From Antedon mediterranea (lineage: Eukaryota > Echinodermata > Crinoidea > Comatulida > Antedonidae), in NCBI RefSeq assembly GCF_964355755.1, contig NC_092677.1, positions 811,001 through 875,000 of the forward strand: a stretch of DNA of 64,000 nucleotides, read 5' to 3'. The translations under genes and the position numbers were made by a program. The notes under the pieces are model-generated. The model ran no database searches. It was not told where the DNA came from and worked only from the letters and a program-made list of their open reading frames with translations. Shown in pieces: positions 1 to 12,021 of the stretch (the first letter of the stretch is position 1; each line of letters begins with the position of its first letter).

Positions 1-258
1 AAATTTTCACCAAGTTTCAATACAAAAAAACTTTTAGTTTTTATTCTATGATCAATCATTGAAATACATAAAATCGGGCGTAACTTACGCTGCGCAACTC
101 GGACGCGACTGAAAACCTTATTACGACATCTTCAGATAGAGGTCAATCTTCTGATAAAGTTATACAATGTTATGTTAAGAAGATTTAGAGATACACTAGC
201 AACAAAATTTGTGGAAAGAAAGAAGAAAATAGAAAAAAAAAGAGAAAAAGAAAACTAG
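1..258 (+). repeat. Tail of a B-type array unit (partial)
   Basis: This is the 3' part of a unit whose start lies left of the window. It closely matches the ends of the B units at about 7020-7260 and 46170-46430, including the purine-rich GAAAGAAAGAAG tail and the closing CTAG (255-258). It shows that the array continues beyond the left edge. No coding potential is evident. Confidence 0.85.
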
Positions 259-1782
259 ACATGTAACTCGTCACTTTGACGAGTTTGGTTATCCGCCGCG
301 CAAGTGGTGCAACATTAACATTAAGGGGATAGGTTGAGGACAAAAGGAAGTGTTCACGTTGGCATTATGATCTGAACTGAAGAATATGATATGTTGTTAT
401 TGCTGAATTTTATTATTTAAATTCATATATAGTATACACAGTATATTCTGTATCCATATCACATACAGTGACATACAGTGTAGAATAGGTGAAATTACGG
501 GACCTGCTATTTATTGCAATTTTTAACATGTTGACGGTTTTAAAATAAAACGCGAAGGTAGCAATTCCGAAAGGAAATTATATCAGCAACAACGTATTAG
601 CGTGTAGAAGAAATTTGAATACGTGAAATATTGATGCGCGCTCTTTTAAATGTAATGAATTATGACGCAAAAGATGAAAATACGACCTTTTTTATTTAAC
701 TGGCCATATGATGACGTCACAACATCCGATTGGCAACATTTTTACATAATTTCGTATCTACAATCCAATAGCTTCCAGAAAAAGTTTTAATCGTGATTAT
801 CACATTTTATTCTTACGAGCTATAACAGATTAAAATTTACTGTAAAGATGAAATTGATGCCACACGTGATTTAAATTTTTAGGCATGATGACGTCAAAAA
901 AATTAAAATATTTTTAACTCATGCGAAAGATAGTTGATTGACCTAGACAATATCAAAATCAGGGTGAAAATGGAAAACGAATAAGTGGAGATGCGCTCTA
1001 TTCAATGTGATGAGTTATGACGAAAGATACAAAAATCCTAAATTTTATATTCGCGTGGCCATACGATGACGTCACAATGTCCGGTTAGCCATATTAATAC
1101 CTGATCCGATATCTACAACTCATCTACTTCCAGAATATGTCATTCACAAAAAGTTGACCGTCTAGTTTAGAAATTACGACTGTTTAAAAAAAGGCATATT
1201 TTAAACGAATTTTTTAACCTTTTCATAAAAAACGCGCGCAAATTGTCCAATTTGACGTGCTCGTATGACGTATCTTTAAGTCGAAATTGTTTAAAATTTG
1301 GTAAAATTGCTAGAAAACATAAATCACGCGAAAAAAATACGTTTTCAATGCTACGTGCGCACCGCACACGTAAAAATGTGCGCACGCGTGGGAATTTTTG
1401 ACATGCTTAAAACGACATGAAACGCGTAGAAAGTTGATTATAAATTAATTTTGCGCATTTTGAAATTTTAAATACGCGTGCGCGCGTAACTTTGTGTAAA
1501 ACACGCAATTTTTTTTCAACAGAAAGTTAGCGCATGATATAAATTAAACTTTTGCAAAGTTTCACTTTAAAATGTTATTTGGTTTTCGACATATGTTAGA
1601 TACGAGAAAATCGTTAAATCGCGCGTACGTCACGTTGCGCAATTGTAAACATCATGAAAAGCTTCGCTTGACGACGTTACATAAATGTCAAAATGTTAAC
1701 ATAGTTACCGAAATGTTATGTTTGCGAGTTTTAGAGAAAAGCGTTACACAAAAATCATACAGAAAGAAAGAAGAAGAACTAG
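259..1782 (+). repeat. Array unit A1 (about 1.52 kb)
   Basis: This is the first full A-type unit, running from just after one CTAG to the next. It opens with a perfect 9-bp stem (AACTCGTCA / TGACGAGTT, loop CTT) followed by GGTTATCCGC. It contains three GATGACGTCA sites, two internally duplicated domains of about 160 bp (around 630-800 and 990-1145), alternating CG/CA-rich tracts such as ACGTGCGCACC and GCGTGCGCGCGT, and a purine-rich GAAAGAAAGAAG tail. The 72-codon frame at 1572-1790 is not kept in unit A2, so I do not call a gene. The unit may be a non-autonomous rolling-circle element (see findings). Confidence 0.85.
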
Positions 1783-3307
1783 ACATGTAACTCGTCACTT
1801 TGACGAGTTTGGTTATCCGCCGCGCAAGTGGTGCAACATTAACATTAAGGGGATAGGTTGAGGACAAAAGGAAGTGTTCACGTTGGCATTATGACCTGAA
1901 CTGAAGAATATGATATGTTGTTATTGCTGAATTTTATTGTTTAAATTCATATATAGTATACACAGTATAATCTGTATCCATATCACATACAGTGTAGAAT
2001 AGGTGAAATTACGGGACCCGCTATTTATTGCAATTTTTAACATGTTGACGGTTTTAAAATGAAACGCGAAGTTAGCAATTCCGAAAGGAAATTATCTCAG
2101 CAACAACGTATTAGCGTGTAGAAGAAATTTGAATACGTGAAATATTTATGCGCGCTCTTTTAAATGTAATGAATTATGACGCAAAAGATGAAAATACGAC
2201 CTTTTTTATTTAACTGGCCATATGATGACGTCACAACATCCGATTGGCAACATTTTTACATAATTTCGTATCTACAATCCAATAGCTTCCAGAAAAAGTT
2301 TTAATCGTGATTATCACATTTTATTCTTACGAGCTATAACAGATTAAAATTTACTGTAAAGTTGAAATTGATGCCACACGTGATTTAAATTTTTAGGCAT
2401 GATGACGTCAAAAAAATTAAAATATTTTTAACTCATGCGAAAGATAGTTGATTGACCTAGACAATATCAAAATCGGGGTGAAAATGGAGAACGGATAAGT
2501 GGAGATGCGCTCTATTCAATGTGATGAGCTATGACGAAAGATACAAAAATCCTAAATTTCATATTCGCGTGGCCATACAATGACGTCACAATGTCCGGTT
2601 AGCCATATTAATACCTGATCCGATATCTACAACTCATCTACTTCCAGAATATGTCATCCACAAAAATTTGACCGTCTAGTTTAGAAATTACGACTGTTTA
2701 AAAAAAGGCATATTTTAAACGAATTTTTTAACCTTTTCATAAAAAACGCGCGCAAATTGTCCAATTCGACGTGCTCGTATGACGTATCTTTAAGTCGAAG
2801 TTGTTTAAAATTTGGTAAAATTACTAGAAAAGGCTGGAAAAACATAAATCACGCGAAAAAAATACGTTTTCAATGCTACGTGCGCACCGCACACGTAGAA
2901 ATGTGCGCACGCGTGGGAATTTTTGACATGCTTAAAACGACATGAAACGCGTAGAAAGTTGATTATAAATTAATTTTGCGCATTTTGAAATTTTAAATGC
3001 GCGTGCGCGCGTAACTTTGTGTAAAACACGCAATTTTTTTTCAACAGAAAGTTAGCGCATGATATAAATTAAACTTTTGCAAATTTTCAAGTTGAAATGT
3101 TATATGGTTGTCGAGCTATGTTAAATACGACAAAATCGTTAAATCGCGCGTAAGTCACGTTGCGCAATTGTAAACGTCATGAAAAGCTTCGCTTGACGAC
3201 GTTACGTAAATGTCAATATGTTAAGATAGTTACCGAAATGTTATGTTTGCAAGTTTTGGAGAAAAGCGTTACACAAAAATCATACAGAAAGAAAGAAGAA
3301 GAACTAG
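1783..3307 (+). repeat. Array unit A2 (1525 bp)
   Basis: This is a head-to-tail copy of A1, 1 bp different in length and only a few percent diverged by eye. It has the same opening hairpin, the same three TGACGTCA sites, the same internal duplication and the same purine-rich end. The frame that is open at the end of A1 is closed here by a TAA, which argues that the family is noncoding. Confidence 0.85.
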
Positions 3308-4830
3308 ACATGTAACTCGTCACTTTGACGAGTTTGGTTATCCGCCGCGCAAGTGGTGCAACATTAACATTAAGGGGATAGGTTGAGGACAAAAGGAAGT
3401 GTTCACGTTGGCATTATGACCTGAACTGAAGAATATGATATGTTGTTATTGCTGAATTTTATTGTTTAAATTCATATATAGTATACACAGTATAATCTGT
3501 ATCCATATCACATACAGTGTAGAATAGGTGAAATTACGGGACCCGCTATTTATTGCAATTTTTAACATGTTGACGGTTTTAAAATGAAACGGGAAGGTAG
3601 CAATTCCGAAAGGAAATTATCTCAGCAACAACGTATTAGCGTGTAGAAGAAATTTGAATACGTGAAATATTGATGCGCGCTCTTTTAAATGTAATGAATT
3701 ATGACGCAAAAGATGGAAATACGACCTTTTTTATTTAACTGGCCATATGATGACGTCACAACATCCGATTGGCAACATTTTTACATAATTTCGTATCTAC
3801 AATCCAATAGCTTCCAGAAAAAGTTTTAATCGTGATTATCACATTTTATTCTTACGAGCTATAACAGATTAAAATTTACTGTAAAGATGAAATTGATGCC
3901 ACACGTGATTTAAATTTTTAGGCATGATGACGTCAAAAAAATTAAAATATTTTAACTCATGCGAAAGATAGTTGATTGACCTAGACAATATCAAAATCCG
4001 GGTGAAAATGGAAAACGGATAAGTGGAGATGCGCTCTATTCAATGTGATGAGCTATGACGAAAGATACAAAAATCCTAAATTTTATATTCGCGTGGCCAT
4101 ACGATGACGTCACAATGTCCGGTTAGCCATATTAATACCTGATCCGATATCTACAACTCATCTACTTCCAGAATATGCCATCCACAAAAATTTGACCGTC
4201 TAGTTTAGAAATTACGACTGTTTAAAAAAAGGCATATTTTAAACGAATTTGTTAACCTTTTCATAAAAAACGCGCGCAAATTGTCCAATTCGACGTGCTC
4301 GTATGACGTATCTTTAAGTCGAAATTGTTTAAAATTTGGTAAAATTACATGAAAAGGCTGGAAAAACATAAATCACTCGAAAAAAATACCTTTTCAATGC
4401 TACGTGCGCACCGCACACGTAAAAATGTGCGCACGCGTGGGAATTTTTGACATGCTTAAAACGACATGAAACGCGTAGAAAGTTGATTATAAATTAGTTT
4501 CGCGCATTTTGAAATTTCAAATGCGCGTGCGCGCGTAACTTTGTGTAAAACACGCAATTTTTTTTCAACAGAAAGTTAGCGCATGATATAAATTAAACTT
4601 TTGCAAAGTTTCACTTTAAAATGTTATTTGGTTTTCGACATATGTTAAATACGAGAAAATCGTTAAATCGCGCGTACGTCACGTTGCGCAATTGTAAACA
4701 TCATGAAAAGCTTCGCTTGACGACGTTACATAAATGTCAAAATGTTAACATAGTTAACAAAATGTTATGTTTGCAAGTTTCAGAGAAAAGCGTTACACAA
4801 AAATCATACAGAAAGAAAGAAGAAGAATAA
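3308..4830 (+). repeat. Array unit A3 (about 1.52 kb)
   Basis: This is the third consecutive A-type unit, closely similar to A1 and A2. Its end differs: after GAAGAAGAATAA it does not close with CTAG. It runs instead into a GAT microsatellite and two hairpins, which then lead into B-type units. Confidence 0.8.
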
Positions 4831-4972
4831 AAAGTTGATGATGATGATGATGATGATGATTTCGTACAATCACAAGAGGTTATCCTGCAACTTCGTTGCG
4901 GATAACCAAATAAAAAAAAAAAGATCCTGACAATAACAAGGGGTTATCCGCCAAGTGCGGATAACCAACTAG
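4831..4972 (+). repeat. Junction block: GAT microsatellite plus two hairpins ending in CTAG
   Basis: A run of about eight GAT repeats (4836-4860) is followed by an imperfect hairpin (arms GGTTATCC 4878-4885 and GGATAACC 4900-4907). A second, perfect 10-bp hairpin follows (GGTTATCCGC 4942-4951, GCGGATAACC 4957-4966, loop CAAGT), then CAACTAG. The same poly-A plus GATCCTGACAATAACAAG plus hairpin plus CTAG block recurs at about 7290-7340, 44060-44116 and 46430-46490. A hairpin just before CTAG resembles a Helitron-type 3' end (CTRR), although here only two bases separate the two. Confidence 0.7.
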
Positions 4973-6119
4973 ATTTGAACTCGTCACTACGGACGAGTTA
5001 GGTTATCCGCAGCGCAAAGGCCACGCGCACGTCATACGTTAAAATATTGCGCGCAGAAAAACGATTAAGTCATTGAAACAATTTCAGTGCGCTCTCTATT
5101 TTTCGTCACGTCTGAGTATATACGGTATACACTATATACTGTATACGTACTACATACAGTGCAGAATAGGTGAAAATAAGTGACCAAAGTTATTGACGCT
5201 TTTGAACATGATGACGTCATCACAATTTTGAAAATGGTGAATCGTCCGAAAGATAATTGATAGAGCTAGACAACATAAAAAAATGGGGGGAAATGGAATA
5301 CAAATAAGTGGAGATGCGCTATATTAAATGTGACGAGCTACGAGGAAAGAGACAAAAATCATTTATTTTATATTCGAGTGGTCATACGATGACGTCACAA
5401 TGTCCGGTTAGCCATATTGATGCATGATTTGATATCTGCAACTAATCTACTAACAGAATATGTAATTATAAAAAAGTTCACCACGTAGTTTAGAATCTAT
5501 GATTGTTTAAAAAAAGGCATAATTTTGACAAATTTTTGAACTTTTTCATCAAAAATGCGCGTAAATTGTTTAATTCTACGTGCTCGTATGACGTGATTTT
5601 AAGTCGAAATTGTTTGAAAGTTGGTAAATTTTCTAAAAAAGACAGGAAAAACAAAAATTAAGCAAAAAAATGATGTTTTTGCGCTACGTGCGCACGTGCG
5701 CGTAAAAAAATTGCGCACGCGTGGGAATTTTTGAAATGCTCAAAATGACATGAAACGCGTAGAAAGTTGATTAGAAATTGATTTTTCCCATTTTGAAATT
5801 TTAAACACGCGTGCGCGCGTAACTTTATGTGAAACATGCCATTTTCTCTCCATAGAAAGTTAGCGCATGATATAAATTAAACTTTTGCCAAGTTTCAATT
5901 TAAATGGTTTAATAGTTTTCGATCTAAATTAAATACGCGAAATTCATAAAATCGCGCGTAACTTACGCTGCGCAACTCAAACGGTACCGAAAACCTTATT
6001 ACGACATATTCAGATAGAGATCAATCTTCTGATAAAGTTACAAAATGTTATGTTGAGAAGATTTAGAGATATACGCGCAACAAAATTCTGGGAAAGAAAG
6101 AAGAATAAGAAAGAACTAG
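4973..6119 (+). repeat. Array unit B1 (1147 bp)
   Basis: This is a B-type unit. It opens with an 8-bp stem (AACTCGTC / GACGAGTT, loop ACTACG) followed by GGTTATCCGC. It shares its order of motifs with A units but has only one copy of the internal GGCCATACGATGACGTCAC domain, so it is shorter. It ends directly in GAAAGAACTAG without the extra terminal hairpin. Confidence 0.85.
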
Positions 6120-7340
6120 ATTTGAACTCGTCACTACGGACGAGTTAGGTTATCCGCAGCGCAAAAGCCACGTGCACGTCATACGTTAGAATATTGCGTG
6201 CAGAAAAACGATTATGCCACTGAAAAAAATGTTAGTGCGCCCTCTATTTTGTGTCACGTTTAAGTATATACGGTATACACTATTATACTGTATACGTACT
6301 ACATACAGTGTAGAATAGGTGAAAATAAGTGACCAAAGTTATTGACGCTTTTGGACATGATGACGTCATAACAATTTTAAAAATGGTAAATCAATCGAAA
6401 GATAATTGATTGACCTAGACAATATATAAAAATGGGGGAAAATGGAATACGGATAAGTGGAGATGCGCTCTATTAAATGTGATGAGCAATGACGAAAGAG
6501 ACAAAAATCCTATCTTTGATATTCGTGTGGCCATACGATGACGTCACAATGTCCGGTTAGCCAAATCGATGCATGATTCGATATCTACAACTCATCTACA
6601 TTCAGAATATGTAATTTTAAAAAAGTTCACCACGTAGTTTAGAATCTATGACTGTTTAAAAAAAGGCATAATTTTGACAAATTTTTGAACTTTTTCATAA
6701 AAAATGCGCGTAAATTGTTTAATTCTACGTGCTCGTATGACGTGATTTTAAGTTGAAATTGTTTGAAAGTTGGTAAATTTACTAAAAAAGACAGGAAAAA
6801 CAAAAATCAAGCAAAAAAATGATGTTTTTGCGCTACGTGCGCACGCGCGCGTAAAAAATTGCGCACGCGTTGGAATTTTTGAAATGCTCAAAATGACATG
6901 AAACGCGTAGAAAGTTGATTAGAAATTGATTTTTCGCATTTTGAAATTTCAAACGCGCGTGCGCGCGTAACTTTTTGTGAAGCATGCAATTTTTAATCCA
7001 TAGAAAGTTTGCGCATTATATGACTTAAATTTTCACCAAGTTTCAATACAAACAAACTTTTAGGTTTTATTCTATGATCAATCATTGAAATTCATAAAAT
7101 CGCGCGTAACTTACGCTGCGCAACTCGGACACGACTGAAAACCTTATTACGACATCTTCAGATAGAGGTCAATCTTCTGATAAAGTTATACAATGTTATG
7201 TTAAGAAGATTTAGAGATACACTAGCAACAAAATTTGTGGAAAGAAAGAAGAAAATAGAAAAAAAAAGAGAAAAAGAAAAATAAAAAAAAGATCCTGACA
7301 ATAACAAGGGGTTATCCGCCAAGTGCGGATAACCAACTAG
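6120..7340 (+). repeat. Array unit B2 (1221 bp), apparently identical to units B6 and B7
   Basis: This is a B-type unit ending with the poly-A, GATCCTGAC and hairpin block (hairpin 7310-7334) and CTAG. Lines sampled throughout match the unit at 45270-46490 at a constant offset of 39150 bases, with no difference that I could see. The unit at 46491-47635 also matches. The 65-codon minus-strand frame across the junction (7158-7355) is a by-product of the repeat, not a gene. Confidence 0.85.
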
Positions 7341-7692
7341 ATTTGAACTCGTCACTACGGACGAGTTAGGTTATCCGCAGCGCAAAAGCCACGTGCACGT
7401 CATACGTTAGAATATTGCGCGCAGAAAAACGATTATGCCATTGAAAAAAATCTTAGTGCGCTCTCTATTTTGCGTCACGTCAAAGTGTATACGGTATACG
7501 CTATATACTGTATACGTACTACATACAGTTCAGAATAGGTGAAAAGAAGTGACCAAAGTTATTGACGCTTTTGAACATGATGACGTCATAACAATTTTAA
7601 AAATGGTAAATCATGCGAAAGATAATTGATTGACCTAGACAAAATAAAAAAATTGAGGGAAATGGAATACGGATAAGTAGAGATGCGCTGTA
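7341..7692 (+). repeat. Array unit B3, truncated
   Basis: The first 350 or so bases of a B-type unit are present, up to GTAGAGATGCGCT. The similarity then stops abruptly and unrelated TTTAATTGTG-rich sequence begins. This marks the right edge of the first array. Confidence 0.75.
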
Positions 7693-7980
7693 TTTGTTGC
7701 GGACTTCTTTAATTGTGCGAGGAGCTTTCGAATTTGTTGCGGACTTTAATTGTGCTTAGCTCTTCTTTAATTGCGCGTTTTTTCTTTATTTGTGCATTTC
7801 GTTTTATATTTTCACGCTTTCTTTTGTTTATATGCGATTCCTTCTTTAATTGTGTGATTTCTTCTTTAATTGTGTGATTCCTTCCTTAATTGTGTGAATA
7901 TGATTTATATAGTGTGCGTGACAGTTGTGGGCCACCGTATAAAACAGAATATAACTGTATTTATGAAATATTCTAAATAT
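7693..7980 (+). repeat. Short imperfect repeats, no gene seen
   Basis: Two copies of ATTTGTTGCGGACTT (about 7693 and 7730) and at least three roughly 21-base repeats built on CTTCTTTAATTGTGTGATT (about 7828-7900) fill this gap between the array and the OB-fold gene. I see no ORF worth calling. Confidence 0.55.
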
Positions 7981-8456
7981 GTTATACAGTGTAGGAAAGA
8001 TTAAATTACGAGACTTATTTTTTAATTCAATTTTTAACTTGAAGGAATCATGAAAATGTAATATAAAATAGTAATTTAAATCTAGTATTTTGTGCTGCCA
8101 CCAAGCATAGTTTTTTTTTTCACTTCTGGTCAACATGTATCATGTATGCATCCTCTGTCTGCTGAAAATAGACAATACGGGCATGCGCGAGAGTAGTTCG
8201 GGTTAAGCCACGCCCATTTATGTAAATTACCCACGTTCGTCATGGAAAAAAAAATTGGACGGGGGTAAATGTGATATATTTTATGTTGTGATTGGGTATT
8301 TAGTTATTTGGTAATGACTGAACATGCGCACTTTTTTTTTTATATTGAGTATTTGATTGGTTAAAATTTTCCATATATGACGTTGTTGCATAAAAGTTAA
8401 GATAGAGTAAAGTAGTTAGTTGGAAAGTCAATGTAAAGTCAAAGTGTTGGGAAAGG
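7981..8456 (+). promoter_or_regulatory. Upstream region of the OB-fold gene
   Basis: The sequence before the start codon is repeated upstream of the second gene copy (about 16370-16730), so it belongs to the duplicated unit. It holds inverted CCAAT-type ATTGG motifs (TGATTGG about 8290, GATTGG about 8353), a CATAAAAG stretch near 8391 that might act as a weak TATA-like element, and the repeated sequence GGAAAGTCAATGTAAAGTC just before the ATG. No transcription start can be fixed from the sequence alone. Confidence 0.4.
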
Positions 8457-11400
8457 ATGTCGAAAGTACGGAAGATTTACATAGTCGAAAAATTCGAAAG
8501 GAGGGCATCTTCCAAGGGGCGGAGATCCTTCGCTGTTGGATCAGTATTGGAATGTGGCGATACAGAAGTAAGGAATTGCTTTATCAATGAGACAGAAAGT
8601 GTAGTAGCAGAACGGTTATATAACTTAGAAGTGGGGACAAAGGTTATGATAACCGAAGTGAAACCGAGCCTTGATAATAATTCGTTGAAATTAACAGACA
8701 AATCTAAGGTATGCAATTAATGTATTTTTTATTAAATTATTATTATTATTGTTTATTTAATAGGTCTATGTCTATGTTGATATAAAATAGAATCCGTGCG
8801 TCACTATTGTTCTTAAAAAACTAAAACGGTACTTATATATAATTATGATCCATGATAACAATTATAATACAATGTCATTTAATTAGATTTAGAAACCAGT
8901 TGATAACAATTGAATAATAAATAATAAACAGACGTTATTAACAGAATAGGGAGAAGAAATTGTTTATTATAAATTAATTTACTCATTGATTGTTTATTTA
9001 AATTTTGTCATGAAATTTGCAATTTGTAGCCTAGGCTATTGTTTATAACATTAAAAAAACATTTAAATTGACAAAATTATGATTGAGTATAATTCTTCTG
9101 AGTGTTAGGTCTATGTCATATTGCCAGTATAGGTTAATTGTAAATTCTGCTTTGTAAATACAATTTTCTGTTCAAGTACAAATTGAAGTAAGAAATTACG
9201 AAACTGTGGTAGGTGTACCCTATATATATTTTATTTTAATCAAACTTTTTCTTTTGTGATTTTAAGGTTTTGACAAACATTGCTGATTTTGATGTTAATA
9301 TAGAAGTTGTTCGTAATTTTATCAGACCACCGACAGTGTCAATGTCAACAGCTAGGGGAAGCCCGAAGAAAACGAGGCTATCTTTGAATGGGACAGTAAT
9401 GAAGGTAACATTTTCTTTTGATTTAATCTGGGGTTAGGCTTATAGCACAGTTGTGAAATTATGAGCTAGTTTCGTTTCGTACCTTACTTTTATTTCGACT
9501 CTAAATTTGTTAAGGAAAAGTAACAAATAAATCCTTTAAATTGAGTGATTTTCAGAGGTGTTTTTTGCACATGATTTGTAAATTTCCCTAATTGACATTT
9601 CTATGGAGCGCCAAAAAAGCAACTATAATATAGGGCTAAAAAAAATCAGTGGAATTCGTATGTTTAATACATCTATTGATGAAAATTACGTTCAATTTCA
9701 AAACAATTTAGTCAATTTCAATACAACTAAAATGTTACTCTTTATTAACTTTGAAGAATAAAAATCGACAAATTCATAATAATAAGGTGTACTGAGGTTT
9801 ATTTACCTCAGTGATTTAAATAATATACTTTTTAGTCTTAGTCCCGGGCATAGACTAATTAGTTATGCTGATTTAGGGTCGGTTAATGTTTTTTGAAAAC
9901 AGTACATTCTCAGAAGTAACATGTTACAACATTTTTATTGGGAAAAAAAATGGAAATCAAAACGTGTATTTCATAAATAGATGCATAAAAAGTAGACGCA
10001 TTCCACTGAGTTTTAAACCTCTATTATAGTTTCTCTTTTGGTGCTCCATATAAACGAAAATATTGAAGTTTGTGTATACAAAATTCGAAATTTACACGTT
10101 AGTAAAATCATTAAAACATTTTATTTGTTACTTTTTATGTGATTCTTCATACAAGTACTTTGAGCCTCAATTGTAAGGTGTGGTATTTATAATAAGTTAC
10201 TTAACAAGTTTGAAGTCGAAATAAAAACAGGTGCTTAAAGGAACTAGCGACGTTATGAACAGTTATAACTTTCGTACTTTGTTTAGACTTGAGGATGAAT
10301 GAATTTATATTATCATATTAGGATGCTTTATTTAGATACTCATTAATCAGTTTTACTATGCAATATGATGGAATATGATAAATAAACATTTGTTGTTTAT
10401 CATATTAAAGTAATGTATAGATATTCACCAGTAGTATAAATTAATTAAATTATAATTATAAACTATTAGACTATTAGTGTAGGTCTATTATAATTTGAAA
10501 ATTGTTAATTTGGTAATATAATTTTAATAATCAATTACTAGATTAAAAGAAACCCAAAAATATATAATATAGCACCAGTTTTAACATCACATGCCTTTGT
10601 TGTTTTTTTGGTTGGTTTAGGTTGGTGAACTTTACGAAACACCAAAGTATAAAAGAAGATTGTTGACATTAGGCAGTAGCCCAGATAATTGTATCGACGT
10701 AGTTTTGTGGGGGGAGACCGCCTCAAATGTGTCAAGTGATATGAAAAATCAAGAACTAACCCTATCAGCACTAGTAATGGAAGACAAAGAGTTGAGAAGT
10801 ACTCCATCAACAGTGTTGGAGGTATGCATTTTGTTTTATTACTTTTTGGTAAATGAATATGTAACAGTGGTTTTGTTTTTAGAATGAAAACAACATTGAT
10901 ATATTGAATAAATGTATAGAAAGTATTTTAGTGCCAATATCTATCAATAGCTTGGGAAGTCATATTGAAACATTGGAATATTTTGTTAGAAATTATTTAT
11001 AGGTTGTTTGAAAGTAATGTGTGATAGTGTTGTCTTAACTCAAAAAAGGAATAAAAAAACATAATATTTGTATATTGTTTTATATTTAGGTTATTTTTGT
11101 GAGAGATAAATATCAATTAGTTGTGTATATGTTGTAGATAAGGTTATTTTATATGTGTATTAAATCATAACCAATGTTCAATATATTTCATTTGATTTTT
11201 TTGTGCTGTAGGCTGGCGGAGTTAATTCAGTTGATGGTGTAATTGTGGCTGTAGGAGATGAAAGTGATGGGTATGTACTTTTTTGTAATGTTTAAATTGT
11301 TTATATTATATTTGGTGATTGTGATATAATTGACTTTGAAAAAATAATTTTTCCAAAAAAAATTGTGTTCAATATGTCATTTTAATATGAAATAATAGTT

Positions 11401-11800
11401 TAATGAAATTGGTGAAAAAAGTTATTTACCTAAAAATACCATAATTTAAGGCAAAAATAGTCAAAATGGTTGCTTTTGGTTAAGATGTGAAGATTTTGTT
11501 TCTTCTTTTTTTTATGAAAGTGATTACTTTCATTAAAGTCTAATGTTAATAATTTTTTTTTCTAATAATTTTTCATGTATTTGGGGGACAATGCATCTTT
11601 AAAATATTACATTTTATATCTATTTTGATTATTATAATGATTGTTTTGATTGCAGGTATCCTGTTGACATGTACATGGAAAATGACGCTCTACTACACAT
11701 ACCAGAAGATCTACATTTTGATTTCAATTTTAATTTGCCATGTCGTGTGAATTATTCTGCTAATAGTTTTGGGTGTATTACCGATATTCAATTTTTGTAA
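8457..11800 (+). CDS. OB-fold, RPA-like single-strand DNA-binding protein candidate (five exons, 264 aa)
   Basis: I assemble five exons: 8457-8708, 9267-9404, 10621-10821, 11212-11270 and 11656-11800 (TAA 11798-11800). They total 795 nt with no internal stop. Donors are GTATGC, GTAACA, GTATGC and GTATGT; acceptors end TTTTAAG, GGTTTAG, CTGTAG and TTGCAG. Exons 1-3 are in phase 0, and exon 4 to 5 splits a Gly codon. The start has GGAAAGGATGTCG context. Residues about 1-95 (IYIVEKFERR... VGTKVMITEVKPS) look like one OB fold. Residues about 120-200 look like a second, with KRRLLTLGSSP, IDVVLWGETAS and LRSTPSTVLE resembling the strand 1-3 and late-strand patterns of RPA70 DNA-binding domains. The role in ssDNA binding is inference; the family call is from pattern, not a search. 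Broken copies lie at 16731-19490, 12022-12465, 19507-19935 and 20270-20880. Some Helitrons carry RPA-like genes, but nothing here proves this one belongs to an element. Confidence 0.65.
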
Positions 11801-12021
11801 GGTAACAGTTGTTTGCAAGTTTGTTTTAATGTGTTTTTATTTTATATATTTGTTGAAAAGTAAATTTAATGAGTTTGTACTTAAAATCATTAAATTTACT
11901 TTTATTATTTATTAATATACTGAATTAACATTGATTATTTAATAGACATATATGATAATCTTATCTACAAAATATACAATGCTAATTAATATTTTTTTAA
12001 AGTAATAAAGGAAATACATAC

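Noticed and set aside
1572-1790. 72-codon frame in unit A1, with a similar one in A3 (4621-4830)
   Set aside because: The same place in A2 carries a TAA after 18 codons, and B units do not keep it. It is chance openness in a repeat.
7158-7355. 65-codon minus-strand frame found three times (also 43931-44131 and 46308-46505)
   Set aside because: It spans the junction between array units; two of the three are identical only because the units are. The Phe/Ser-rich middle is the purine tail read backwards.
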